A stretch of 64,000 nucleotides of DNA from Marinisporobacter sp. Its GTDB lineage: Bacteria > Bacillota > Clostridia > Peptostreptococcales > Thermotaleaceae. A program made the translations under genes and the position numbers. Location: positions 24,028 to 88,027 of the forward strand of contig JAOARP010000035.1 in the NCBI GenBank assembly GCA_025210525.1. Direction: 5' to 3'. Shown here one piece after another: positions 26,940 to 34,916 of this stretch. The number at the start of each line of letters is the position of its first letter. The stretch's first letter is position 1. The notes under the pieces were generated by a model that saw only the letters and a program-made list of their open reading frames with translations, had not been told where the DNA came from and did not search any database.

Positions 26940-28865
26940 ATGAATTTATTATCTATTGAAAATATTTCTAAAAGCTATGGAGATAAGATGTTATTTGATA
27001 ATATATCCTTTGGCATCAATGAAGGAGAAAAAATAGGATTAATAGGGGTAAATGGAACAGGAAAATCTACTTTTTTAAAAATTATTGTAGGTGCAGAAAC
27101 TACTGATACGGGTAGGGTCATTAAAGGAAATAATGTTCGTATTGAGTATTTATCACAAAATCCTTATTTTGATCCTGATGCAACAGTGCTTCAGCAAGTA
27201 TTTAAAGGAAATTCTCCTATTATGACATTATTAAGAGATTATGAAGATCTATTAGAAAAACTAAAATATTCTCCAAATGATGATGATTTGCAAAATAAAT
27301 TTATGAAGTTAAATCAAGATATGGACGCTTTAGGAGCGTGGCAATTAGAGAGTGAGGCAAAAAACGTATTAACAAAGCTAGGCATTTATGATTTTGATGT
27401 GAAAGTAGGGACCCTTTCAGGAGGACAAAGAAAAAGAATTGCATTAGCAAGTGCACTTATTAGTCCTTGTGAGTTATTGGTTTTAGATGAACCGACCAAT
27501 CATATTGATAATGAAACTATAAAATGGTTAGAAGAATATTTAAATAAAAGAAAAGGTGCATTACTGATGATTACCCATGATCGATATTTCTTAGATCGAG
27601 TGACGAATCGTATTTTAGAAATAGATGGGGGCAACCTTTATCAATATACAGGGAACTATAGTACTTTTCTACAAGCAAAGTCAGAAAGGGAAGAACAAAG
27701 ATTATCAGCAGAGAAGAAAAGGCAAAATCTTTATCGAAAAGAATTGGCTTGGATTAAAAGTGGTGTAAAAGCTAGAACCACAAAGCAAAAGGCTAGAATT
27801 CAGAGATTTGAAAAGATTGAAGACGAAAAAATAGATATATCTGAAGAAAAAATGGAGATATCTGTAGGGAAAAGACGTTTAGGAAAGAAGGTTATTGAAC
27901 TCAATCATATAGTTAAAAGCTATGGAGAAAAAAAGTGTATTGATGATTTTACTTATATTGTATTAAGAAATGACCGAGTAGGAATCGTAGGTCCTAATGG
28001 AATGGGAAAATCCACTTTATTAAATATTATGGCAGAGAAAATTGAACCAGATTGTGGAACGATTGAGAGAGGAGAGACGGTAAAAATAGGGTATTTCTCT
28101 CAAGAAAGCACTGAAATGGACCAAGCTTTAAGAGTGATTGATTATATTAAAAATGAAGCAGAATATATTACAAATGGAGAAGGCATGAAAATTACTGCAT
28201 CTCAAATGTTAGAAAGATTTTTATTTCCTCCTCATGTGCAGTGGACGCCTATTGCAAAATTATCTGGTGGCGAAAAGAGGAGACTTTATTTATTAAAGGT
28301 TTTAATGAGTGCTCCTAATGTAATCTTTTTAGATGAGCCTACAAACGATTTAGATATAAAGACTTTGACAATTCTTGAAGACTATCTTGAAGAATTTCAT
28401 GGTGCAGTGATTGTTGTTTCTCATGATCGTTATTTTTTAGATAAGGTGACAGATAAAATTTTTGCTTTTGAAGGAAATGGCATGATCAAGGAATATACAG
28501 GAAATTATTCAGAATATGAAGAATCAAGAGAACACAAAGATCATTCTTTGAATCATGAAAAAGCTACTAAGAATACAGAGAAGAAGAAGGAGCAATCCAC
28601 AAATAAACCTAAAAAACTTAAGTTTACCTTTAAAGAGCAAAGAGAATACGATCAGATTGATGGAATCATTGAAAATATAGAAGAAAAAATTGAAGAAATT
28701 AGTGAAAAAATCAGTCAGGCAGGAAGTGACTTTGAACTCCTTCAAAGGCTAGTAAGTGAAAAGGAAAGCTTAGAAAAGGAATTAGATGAAAAAATGGAGA
28801 GATGGGCCTATCTAAATGAGTTAGAAGAGAGAATAGAGGAGCAAAAAGAACTTTTAAAGGGATAA
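26940..28865 (+). CDS. ABC-F family ATPase, Uup/YfmR-like
   Basis: 641 aa soluble protein with two ABC domains and no membrane part. First Walker A GVNGTGKST at residues 36-44, second GPNGMGKST near 352-360; signatures LSGGQRKR and LSGGEKRR; Walker B LVLDEPTNH and IFLDEPTND. The linker between them holds ELAWIKSGVKARTTKQKARIQRFE, typical of Uup/YfmR, and a C-terminal coiled coil (about 545-635) fits Uup-type proteins. ABC-F proteins act on ribosomes; this subgroup is tied to rescue of stalled translation, not drug export. ATG preceded by AAGGAAGG. Confidence 0.93.
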   Translation: MNLLSIENISKSYGDKMLFDNISFGINEGEKIGLIGVNGTGKSTFLKIIVGAETTDTGRVIKGNNVRIEYLSQNPYFDPDATVLQQVFKGNSPIMTLLRDYEDLLEKLKYSPNDDDLQNKFMKLNQDMDALGAWQLESEAKNVLTKLGIYDFDVKVGTLSGGQRKRIALASALISPCELLVLDEPTNHIDNETIKWLEEYLNKRKGALLMITHDRYFLDRVTNRILEIDGGNLYQYTGNYSTFLQAKSEREEQRLSAEKKRQNLYRKELAWIKSGVKARTTKQKARIQRFEKIEDEKIDISEEKMEISVGKRRLGKKVIELNHIVKSYGEKKCIDDFTYIVLRNDRVGIVGPNGMGKSTLLNIMAEKIEPDCGTIERGETVKIGYFSQESTEMDQALRVIDYIKNEAEYITNGEGMKITASQMLERFLFPPHVQWTPIAKLSGGEKRRLYLLKVLMSAPNVIFLDEPTNDLDIKTLTILEDYLEEFHGAVIVVSHDRYFLDKVTDKIFAFEGNGMIKEYTGNYSEYEESREHKDHSLNHEKATKNTEKKKEQSTNKPKKLKFTFKEQREYDQIDGIIENIEEKIEEISEKISQAGSDFELLQRLVSEKESLEKELDEKMERWAYLNELEERIEEQKELLKG

Positions 28866-28872
28866 AAGGAGT

Positions 28873-28902
28873 TTGACAAGAGAAAGAATAAAATGATAGA
28901 AT
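28873..28902 (+). promoter_or_regulatory. Promoter of the glycine riboswitch transcript
   Basis: TTGACA (28873-28878) and TAGAAT (28897-28902) with an 18-base spacer, just before the first aptamer. Confidence 0.65.
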
Positions 28903-28926
28903 ATTAAAAAATTAAAATAAAGATGG

Positions 28927-29124
28927 CTGGATGAGGACAATGCTAGATACTTACTAAGAGTAGCCGAAGAAGTAACTAAGAGAAAGGGTCATTTCTTTTT
29001 AGGAAACTGACAGGCAAAAGGAACGTTGTCGGACAGAACTCTGGAGAGTTGTTTAAGTACAACGCCTACGAGGCAAATCCATTATAAAATATAGTGGTGG
29101 AAACCAACTGGCAAAAGGACAGAG
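28927..29124 (+). ncRNA. Tandem glycine riboswitch
   Basis: Two glycine aptamers in series. Aptamer 1 (about 28927-29030) has GATGAGGAC, the GCCGAAGAAG core and CTGACAGGCAAAAGGAAC. Aptamer 2 (about 29031-29124) has GGACAGAACTCTGGAGAG, the CGCCTACGAGGCAAA core and the hallmark CTGGCAAAAGGACAGAG. The last bases of aptamer 2 are shared with the left arm of the following terminator, the usual way glycine controls read-through. The regulated gene is a saccharopine-dehydrogenase-like enzyme and not the glycine cleavage system, which is unusual. Confidence 0.95.
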
Positions 29125-29167
29125 GAATATATGACGCTAAGTTTTGCGTACATATATTCCTCTTTTT
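29122..29167 (+). terminator. Glycine riboswitch terminator
   Basis: GAGGAATATATG pairs perfectly with CATATATTCCTC around a 17-base loop, followed by TTTTTATTT. It overlaps the 3' end of aptamer 2 by three bases. Confidence 0.9.
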
Positions 29168-29206
29168 ATTTGAAAAGTGTTTTTATGAGAAAGGGAGAAA
29201 TTATCT

Positions 29207-30529
29207 ATGAAAATGTTATTAGTAGGAGCTGGAGCGGTAGGAGAAGCTATTTTACGAATATTGAAGAAAAGAGATCCGAAGAAGGAATGGCTAGTAAAGG
29301 TAGTGGTATCAGATTATAGTTTAGAAAGGGCGAAAGAAGTAATTAATAACTTAGGAAATGATGAAATGTATGTAGCGGAAAAGTTAGATGCTAGAGATCA
29401 AGAGAATATCATAAAAATCATTAAAAAGCATGATTGTGATTTTGTGATGGATGCAGCAGCACCTTTTGTAGCAAATAATATATTTGATGCTTCATATGAA
29501 GCGGGAGTAAATTATGCAAATATGGGAACTTGGTCAATACCTATGGAAAACCCTCAATATGGAATAGGGATAGAAAACAGTTATATAGAACCCATGACAA
29601 AATATAATTTTGATCGAAATGGTCTTTGGAAGGAAAAAGGAATTATGGCATGTATCTGCCTTGGAATAGATCCGGGAGTTGTAGATGTTTTTGCAAAATT
29701 TGCGGCAGAATATTTATTTGATGAGTTACATGAATTACATGTAAAAGACGGAGGAAATCTATCTATTCCAGGTCAAAAAGAAGATGATATTACATTTGGT
29801 TTTAATGTTTGGACCATACTGGATGAATGTATGAATCCTAATGTTGAGTGGAATAAGAAAGAAGGATTTATTGTAGATAAACCACTAGCAGGAGAAGAAA
29901 CCTTTGAAATGCCAGCAGGGGTTGGGATCAATAAACTAGTAAAAATAGAGCATGAAGAGACCGTATTGATGCCAAAATACTTAGAAAAATATGGTCTTCA
30001 AAAATGTACCTATAAAATTGCATTAGATGATAATTTAATAAAAGCCTTAAAGGTGATAGATACCATGGGGCTTAGAAGTTTAAAGCCTGTCAAGGTGGAT
30101 GGAGTAGAGATTGTACCAAGGGATGTAGTTGCAGCTATAGCACCACAGCCAAAGGATATTGGAGACGAAATGATCGGCAAAATGTGTGTAGGGGTTCATT
30201 GTATAGGAATAAAAGATGGGAAGAGAAGAGAAGTATTTATTTATCAAACCTTTGAAAATCAAAAATCTATGAAAGACTGGGGAATGCAAGCTATCGTTAC
30301 TCAAACAGGCTTTGGAGCAGCTATAGGAATCGAATTAATAGGAAAGGGAATATGGAAGGATCAAGGGGTATTTTCTCCTGAATATTTTAATCCCCTACCA
30401 TTTTTAAAAATTATGGATGAAGCAAATTTCGATTATAGCATGATAGAGATGGATTCATCCTATAAACAATATAATGATAAAAAGGTTATAGATAAAATAT
30501 TTGAAGACGCTGTATCTGCTATTCGTTAG
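29207..30529 (+). CDS. Saccharopine dehydrogenase-like oxidoreductase
   Basis: 440 aa. N-terminal Rossmann domain with GAGAVGEA (8-15) and the family pattern LDARDQENIIKIIKKHDCDFVMDAAAPFVANNIFDASYEAGVNY read over residues 67-110, then a C-terminal saccharopine/carboxynorspermidine-type domain (CLGIDPGVVDVFAKFAAEY). Relatives are lysine 6-dehydrogenase, saccharopine dehydrogenase, carboxynorspermidine synthase and homospermidine synthase; I cannot choose among them. It sits alone behind a tandem glycine riboswitch, so its product should be made or withheld according to glycine. AAGGGAG is nine bases before the ATG. Confidence 0.85.
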   Translation: MKMLLVGAGAVGEAILRILKKRDPKKEWLVKVVVSDYSLERAKEVINNLGNDEMYVAEKLDARDQENIIKIIKKHDCDFVMDAAAPFVANNIFDASYEAGVNYANMGTWSIPMENPQYGIGIENSYIEPMTKYNFDRNGLWKEKGIMACICLGIDPGVVDVFAKFAAEYLFDELHELHVKDGGNLSIPGQKEDDITFGFNVWTILDECMNPNVEWNKKEGFIVDKPLAGEETFEMPAGVGINKLVKIEHEETVLMPKYLEKYGLQKCTYKIALDDNLIKALKVIDTMGLRSLKPVKVDGVEIVPRDVVAAIAPQPKDIGDEMIGKMCVGVHCIGIKDGKRREVFIYQTFENQKSMKDWGMQAIVTQTGFGAAIGIELIGKGIWKDQGVFSPEYFNPLPFLKIMDEANFDYSMIEMDSSYKQYNDKKVIDKIFEDAVSAIR

Positions 30530-30545
30530 GATAGACTTGTAAAAA

Positions 30546-30572
30546 AAATAGGCTGCAATAAGCAGCCTATTT
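30546..30572. terminator. Terminator between converging genes
   Basis: AATAGGCTGC pairs with GCAGCCTATT around AATAA. On the minus strand eight U follow, so it mainly ends the beta-CASP hydrolase gene, whose TAG stop lies in the stem. Confidence 0.85.
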
Positions 30573-32198
30573 ACTAATTAACATATTGATATCTAATAGC
30601 TTTTGGTTTAAATCTAAAAGTTTATTTTTTAGTTTTGAATAATCCTTATGAAGAATTTTTTCGTCAATTAGTAAATCTGTTTTTTGAACTAAACTATCAA
30701 AGGTATCATATACTGATTGAAGCTCTTTGATAATATTTTCTTTTTTCTTCAGAGGTTCTAGTATTTCGCCAGCATGGCTTTCAAGTAAATTATCTTTGAT
30801 TTCAAAGGTATATCCCATATTTGGAACGATTGCTTGAATACCAAACTTTTCTTTTATTAATCCAGCAAAGGATTCTGCTGATTCTTCTTCACCGTGGACT
30901 ACAAATATTCTTTTAGGAAGCTTTTTAAATGCCTTTAACCAATCTAATAAATCCTTTTGATCTGCATGACCTGAAAATCCTTCTATACTATAAATTTCAG
31001 CTTCGACAGAAATTTTTTCCCCAAGAAGCTTAACTTTTTTAGCCCCTTCTTTTAATTGACGACCTAATGTTCCTTCAGCTTGATACCCTACAAAAACTAC
31101 GCTGTTTCTTTTTTTCCATAAATTATGCTTCAAATGATGTCGAACTCTTCCAGCTGTACACATACCACTAGCAGAAATAATTACCTTTGGATAAGGCTGA
31201 GCATTTAATCGCATGGATTCCTTTTGACTATTTACATAGAAAAGATTTTCAAATTGAAAAGGATCTTCTCCGCTTAAAATAAGTTTTTTTGTTTCATCAT
31301 CAAAGCCATAAGAATTATTACGATAAACTTGTGTAGCAGATATTGCCATAGGGCTATCTATATATATAGGTACTTTCATGAAGGTTTCTAGTTCTTCTGT
31401 ATGCTCATAATATTTATTTAGCTCATAAATGAGCTCTTGTGTTCTATTGATTGCAAAGGACGGAATAATGACTGTTCCACCACGAAGGGCTGTTTTGTTG
31501 ATGATTTCTATTAATTCCTTTGTTCTTTTTTCTTGTTTTTCATGAAGTCTATTGCCATAAGTAGATTCTATAATGAGATAGTCTGCTTCCTCTATGAATT
31601 CAGGATTTTTGAGGATGGGTTTATTTTTAATACCTAAGTCTCCTGTAAAAACAATTTTGGCAGTCTTATTATTTTCAGTAACCCATAGTTCGATAATAGC
31701 GGACCCTAATATATGACCAGCATCTTTAAAACGAACGGTAATAGAATCGTTTAATTCAATGGTTTGATCATAAAGGCAAGGATCGAAGTAGTTTAAACTG
31801 ATTTTAGCATCTTCTGCTGTATATAAAGGTTCAATAAAGGGTAAGCCTGCTCTTTTTCTTTTATTATTTTCCCATAGGGCATCAGATTCCTGAATATGAC
31901 CACTATCTACTAGCATAACCTCACATAAATCCTTTGTAGCTTTAGTTGTTACAATCTTTCCTTTAAAGCCATCTTTTACAAGTTTTGGAATTCTACCGCT
32001 GTGATCGATATGAGCATGGCTAAGAACAAGAAAATCTATTTCAGCAGGATTGAACTCAAAATCTTTAAAATTTAACTTTTCTAGCTGCTTACTGCCTTGA
32101 AATAATCCACAATCTAACAATATTTTATATTTATTGGTGGTGATTAAATAATTAGAACCTGTTACAACTTTTGCTGCACCTAAAAATTCTATTTTCAT
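30567..32198 (-). CDS. Beta-CASP metallo-beta-lactamase-fold hydrolase (RNase-like)
   Basis: 543 aa. Metallo-beta-lactamase motif HAHIDH at residues 61-66, further His/Asp ligands (FTGDLG, SGHADQ), a beta-CASP insertion, and the RMMBL/C-terminal region (GYQAEGTLGRQL, FSGHADQKDLLDWL, VHGEEES). This is the CPSF73/Ysh1-like branch found in bacteria, suspected RNases. A C-terminal tail of about 75 residues is helical. The start at 32198 has GGGGGACT upstream; in-frame codons before it lack a ribosome site. Not clearly co-transcribed with its neighbours. Confidence 0.88.
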   Translation of the reverse strand: MKIEFLGAAKVVTGSNYLITTNKYKILLDCGLFQGSKQLEKLNFKDFEFNPAEIDFLVLSHAHIDHSGRIPKLVKDGFKGKIVTTKATKDLCEVMLVDSGHIQESDALWENNKRKRAGLPFIEPLYTAEDAKISLNYFDPCLYDQTIELNDSITVRFKDAGHILGSAIIELWVTENNKTAKIVFTGDLGIKNKPILKNPEFIEEADYLIIESTYGNRLHEKQEKRTKELIEIINKTALRGGTVIIPSFAINRTQELIYELNKYYEHTEELETFMKVPIYIDSPMAISATQVYRNNSYGFDDETKKLILSGEDPFQFENLFYVNSQKESMRLNAQPYPKVIISASGMCTAGRVRHHLKHNLWKKRNSVVFVGYQAEGTLGRQLKEGAKKVKLLGEKISVEAEIYSIEGFSGHADQKDLLDWLKAFKKLPKRIFVVHGEEESAESFAGLIKEKFGIQAIVPNMGYTFEIKDNLLESHAGEILEPLKKKENIIKELQSVYDTFDSLVQKTDLLIDEKILHKDYSKLKNKLLDLNQKLLDINMLISK

Positions 32199-32333
32199 AG
32201 ACAGTCCCCCTAACGAAGTCATTTATTATATTATAGCATAATTTATATAATTTTGAAAAATATGAATATATTGAATAATTCTAAATGGCTTACTAGAGGG
32301 GGAGGCGAAAGATTGTGTGTAAGTTCTTATTTC

Positions 32334-32747
32334 TTATTTTGTTTTTAATTCTCTTAGGATAATATCGTCTAAGATTTCTCCAGCTATATAAATCACTTTA
32401 TTACATCCTGCTTCTTCTGTTCGATGCATTTCCTTTAATTTAGTACAGTTAATAGAGCCTAGTTTTTTCTCGAATTTTTCAAAGAATTCTAAGGTTAATT
32501 CTTTCAAATAATCACTTTCGTGGGCTACATTATTTGTAAATAATATACCTAGAACAGCTAAAGCACCGCTGATTGCACCACATACTTCTTCTACCCACAT
32601 GCCCCCACTAAAGGGTGCCATAGCTCTAAATACTTTTTCATCTAGCTTTAAATCATAAGCTTCATTAGCTGCATAAACCATAGTCTCTGAGCAGCTCAAA
32701 TCATATTTATTTGGATCTCTATATTTTTTCATGATTTCTGTTAACAT
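32334..32747 (-). CDS. C_GCAxxG_C_C family redox protein
   Basis: 137 aa. Cysteines fall in the named family pattern: Cys19 (SCSETM), Cys56 (EEVCGAISGALAVLG, here CGAISG for CGAxxG), then one in INCTKLK and one in AGCNKVI near the C-terminus. Members occur in anaerobes and are thought to bind a metal or take part in electron transfer; function is not established. AGGAGG lies upstream of the minus-strand ATG, overlapping a short inverted repeat (AGTTT/AAACT) that could be an operator. Confidence 0.88.
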   Translation of the reverse strand: MLTEIMKKYRDPNKYDLSCSETMVYAANEAYDLKLDEKVFRAMAPFSGGMWVEEVCGAISGALAVLGILFTNNVAHESDYLKELTLEFFEKFEKKLGSINCTKLKEMHRTEEAGCNKVIYIAGEILDDIILRELKTK

Positions 32748-32947
32748 GGTGATGACCTCCTAAGTTTGTAAATGTAAACTAAAATAATCAATGTTTATTT
32801 TGATGAACAGGTTTATATGATAATAGTTTACCAAATACACTATGAACATACAAAAAAATTGTCAAAATAGTATTTAAAGGGCGATAGAATAAGAGAATGT
32901 AGGAAAGTAATCATTAAATAGAAGTGATATTTTTATAAATAAAGGAC

Positions 32948-32977
32948 TTGACAAATTATACCAAAAGCTTATACAAT
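32948..32977 (+). promoter_or_regulatory. Promoter of the DUF819 gene
   Basis: TTGACA (32948-32953) and TACAAT (32972-32977) with 18 bases between. The rest of the gap 32748-32947 is AT-rich with no gene. Confidence 0.7.
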
Positions 32978-33013
32978 ATATTTAGAAAATTAAAAAAACA
33001 ACTTTTGAATCAC

Positions 33014-33095
33014 CTTGTTTATTCAGATGTCCAAAACATTGTCATAAACAAGACCTGATAAATGAAATTTTAAATCGTTTATTGGGTCTTTTTTG
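33014..33095 (+). promoter_or_regulatory. Switch-like leader with terminator
   Basis: Hairpin 1: CTTGTTTAT (33014-33022) with ATAAACAAG (33044-33052). Hairpin 2, a terminator: AAGACCTGATAAATGA (33050-33065) with TCGTTTATTGGGTCTT (33075-33090) and a T run. The AAG at 33050-33052 belongs to both, so the two hairpins compete at their junction. Both lie between promoter and start codon. I recognise no riboswitch or T-box consensus in it. Confidence 0.6.
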
Positions 33096-33120
33096 TTTTT
33101 GATTCTGAATGAATAAGAAG

Positions 33121-33150
33121 TTCTAAACTTTATAAGAGAAAAGTTTAGAA
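33121..33150 (+). other. Perfect hairpin before the ribosome site
   Basis: TTCTAAACTT and AAGTTTAGAA form a perfect 10-bp stem around a 10-base loop, about 10 bases before the GGGGGA ribosome site of the DUF819 gene. There is no T run. It may affect translation or RNA stability, or be a protein-binding site. Confidence 0.55.
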
Positions 33151-33172
33151 TTATTATAAAGGGGGAATGTAG

Positions 33173-34333
33173 ATGATTACAGGTGGATTTAGTTATTTGG
33201 CAGTTATTGTATTTTTTGCAAGTTTAGTTATTGTGGCAGAAAAAAATAGCAAGGGCAAATTTTTTAAATATGTACCAGCTATAGTGGTCATTTATTTTGT
33301 AGTAATGGTACTTGCAACTTTTAAAGTTTGGGAAAAAACAGATGAAGTTACTATGTATTATAAGATGATGAAAGGAAATTTATTGCCAGCAATGATTTTT
33401 TTAATGCTATTAAGATGTGATCTTAGAAGGATTATGAAGCTAGGACCTAAAATGCTTTTAGGATTTTTTGCGGCAGCTGTAAGTATTGGCGTTGGATTTG
33501 TTGTTACATATGCTATATTTAAAGGAATGTATACAGCAGACACATGGAAAGCATTTGCAGCTTTAGCAGGAAGTTGGATGGGCGGAACAGGAAATATGGC
33601 AGCCGTACAAGGAGCTTTGAATGTACCTGATTCTAGTATGGGATATACATTATTGATTGATTCAATTGATTATGCAATTTGGGTAATGATCTTGTTAGGA
33701 TTAGTTCCTTTTGGAAAAATATTTAACAAATGGACGAAGGCAGATACAAGCATTATAGATGAAGTTGGAGAACAGCTTGCTGCAACACAAGAGAATATCA
33801 GAAAAAATATTGAGTTTTCAGATATGATGCTTTTAATAGGGGCAAGTTTGTTTGTTTCAGCGGTTGGGCAAAGCTTAGCAGCTATATTACCAAAGACTAG
33901 CTTTATTACAGGAACAACATGGACTGTAATTATTGCAACTATTGCAGGAACTGCATGTGCTATGACTCCCCTTGGAAAACTTCCAGGATCTTCTCAAATC
34001 TCAAATGTAATGCTTTATACAATAGTAGGATTAATTGCTTCACGAGCTAATTTTGCTGAACTTGGGCAAGCACCACTATATATTATCTCTGGATTTGTCA
34101 TTTTAGCAATTCATGGGATTATTCTAGTTACTGTGGCTAAAATTTTCAAATTAGATTTATTTACATGCGGTATAGCAAGTCTTGCAAATATAGGAGGGGT
34201 TGCATCTGCTCCTATACTTGCAGCATCATATAGTGAAGCTTTAATTCCTATAGGTGTTTTAATGGCTATGTTAGGATATATTATTGGAACAGGTGGAGGT
34301 TTATTAGTGGGGAAAATACTTTCAATTATGTAA
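33173..34333 (+). CDS. DUF819 family membrane protein
   Basis: 386 aa polytopic protein with about ten hydrophobic helices and the family stretch AALAGSWMGGTGNMAAVQ. The family (YjcL-type) is thought to be a secondary transporter; no substrate is proven. The genes that follow act on dipeptides and cell-wall peptides, so uptake of such peptides or their amino acids is a reasonable inference. GGGGGA precedes the ATG, and a switch-like leader lies upstream. Confidence 0.88.
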   Translation: MITGGFSYLAVIVFFASLVIVAEKNSKGKFFKYVPAIVVIYFVVMVLATFKVWEKTDEVTMYYKMMKGNLLPAMIFLMLLRCDLRRIMKLGPKMLLGFFAAAVSIGVGFVVTYAIFKGMYTADTWKAFAALAGSWMGGTGNMAAVQGALNVPDSSMGYTLLIDSIDYAIWVMILLGLVPFGKIFNKWTKADTSIIDEVGEQLAATQENIRKNIEFSDMMLLIGASLFVSAVGQSLAAILPKTSFITGTTWTVIIATIAGTACAMTPLGKLPGSSQISNVMLYTIVGLIASRANFAELGQAPLYIISGFVILAIHGIILVTVAKIFKLDLFTCGIASLANIGGVASAPILAASYSEALIPIGVLMAMLGYIIGTGGGLLVGKILSIM

Positions 34334-34407
34334 TAATTTAGTTATACTAATAATAGAGAAATGTATTAAGAATTATTATTTTAAACTATTATTAGTAGGT
34401 GATAAGA

Positions 34408-34734
34408 ATGTATGATAAAAATACTGTATATATTATAGGACATGGAAAAACGAGCAATGATAATGCTATCACACAGCATTTTGGTATGTTTTTTATTGGA
34501 TATGTTGTAGATACTGCTACGGATATGGTTGTTGACCTTAGCTGTGCATCAACTATTCCAACTACTCAGATATTTATTAAAAGTTTATTCTTTGAGAAAA
34601 AATTTGATCAGTTTTATGAAGAGATAGAAGAAGAAATAAAAAGAAGGTATTTTGGTAGTTCTCAAAGAGCTATTGTAGTAGCCTATAAGGATGCGGTAAA
34701 AAAATATAAGGAAATCAAACAAAAATATTATTAA
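34408..34734 (+). CDS. DUF3870 domain protein
   Basis: 108 aa. Matches the small DUF3870 family by IIGHGKTSNDNAITQHFGMFFIGYVVDTATDMVVDL read at residues 10-45 and by its length. No function is known. I choose ATG 34408, with AGGTGAT just upstream, over a GTG three codons earlier. It lies 74 bases behind the DUF819 gene without a clear terminator and ahead of the dipeptide epimerase, so it probably works in the same pathway. Confidence 0.82.
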   Translation: MYDKNTVYIIGHGKTSNDNAITQHFGMFFIGYVVDTATDMVVDLSCASTIPTTQIFIKSLFFEKKFDQFYEEIEEEIKRRYFGSSQRAIVVAYKDAVKKYKEIKQKYY

Positions 34735-34766
34735 TACTGCTTTATTTTATGGATATGTTTCTAAAA

Positions 34767-34821
34767 AATAATAAAATCATAAGTATTTCATATTACTTAA
34801 TATTTTATGATTTTTATTATT
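34767..34821. terminator. AT-rich terminator
   Basis: AATAATAAAATCATAA pairs with TTATGATTTTTATTATT around a loop of about 22 bases. It follows the DUF3870 gene. Confidence 0.65.
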
Positions 34822-34847
34822 CTTGAACGTTATATATTTACCAGAAT

Positions 34848-34892
34848 AAAATCCAGTAAAAGTTTAGGAACAAGGACTTTTACTGGATTTTT
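34848..34892 (+). terminator. Strong terminator just before the epimerase gene
   Basis: AAATCCAGTAAAAGT pairs perfectly with ACTTTTACTGGATTT (15 bp), then seven T. It ends only about 10 bases before the AGGAGGAGG ribosome site of the epimerase gene, so either the epimerase gene relies on read-through, as in attenuation, or its promoter lies within this short stretch. Confidence 0.85.
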
Positions 34893-34916
34893 TTAAATTC
34901 AGGAGGAGGATGAAAA

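Noticed and set aside
29131..29319. 62-codon frame starting in the glycine riboswitch terminator
   Set aside because: It overlaps the terminator arm and the start of the dehydrogenase gene in another frame, with no ribosome site.
33000..33172. T-box leader upstream of the DUF819 gene
   Set aside because: No T-box sequence of the GGGTGGNACCGCG type and no specifier-loop layout were seen.
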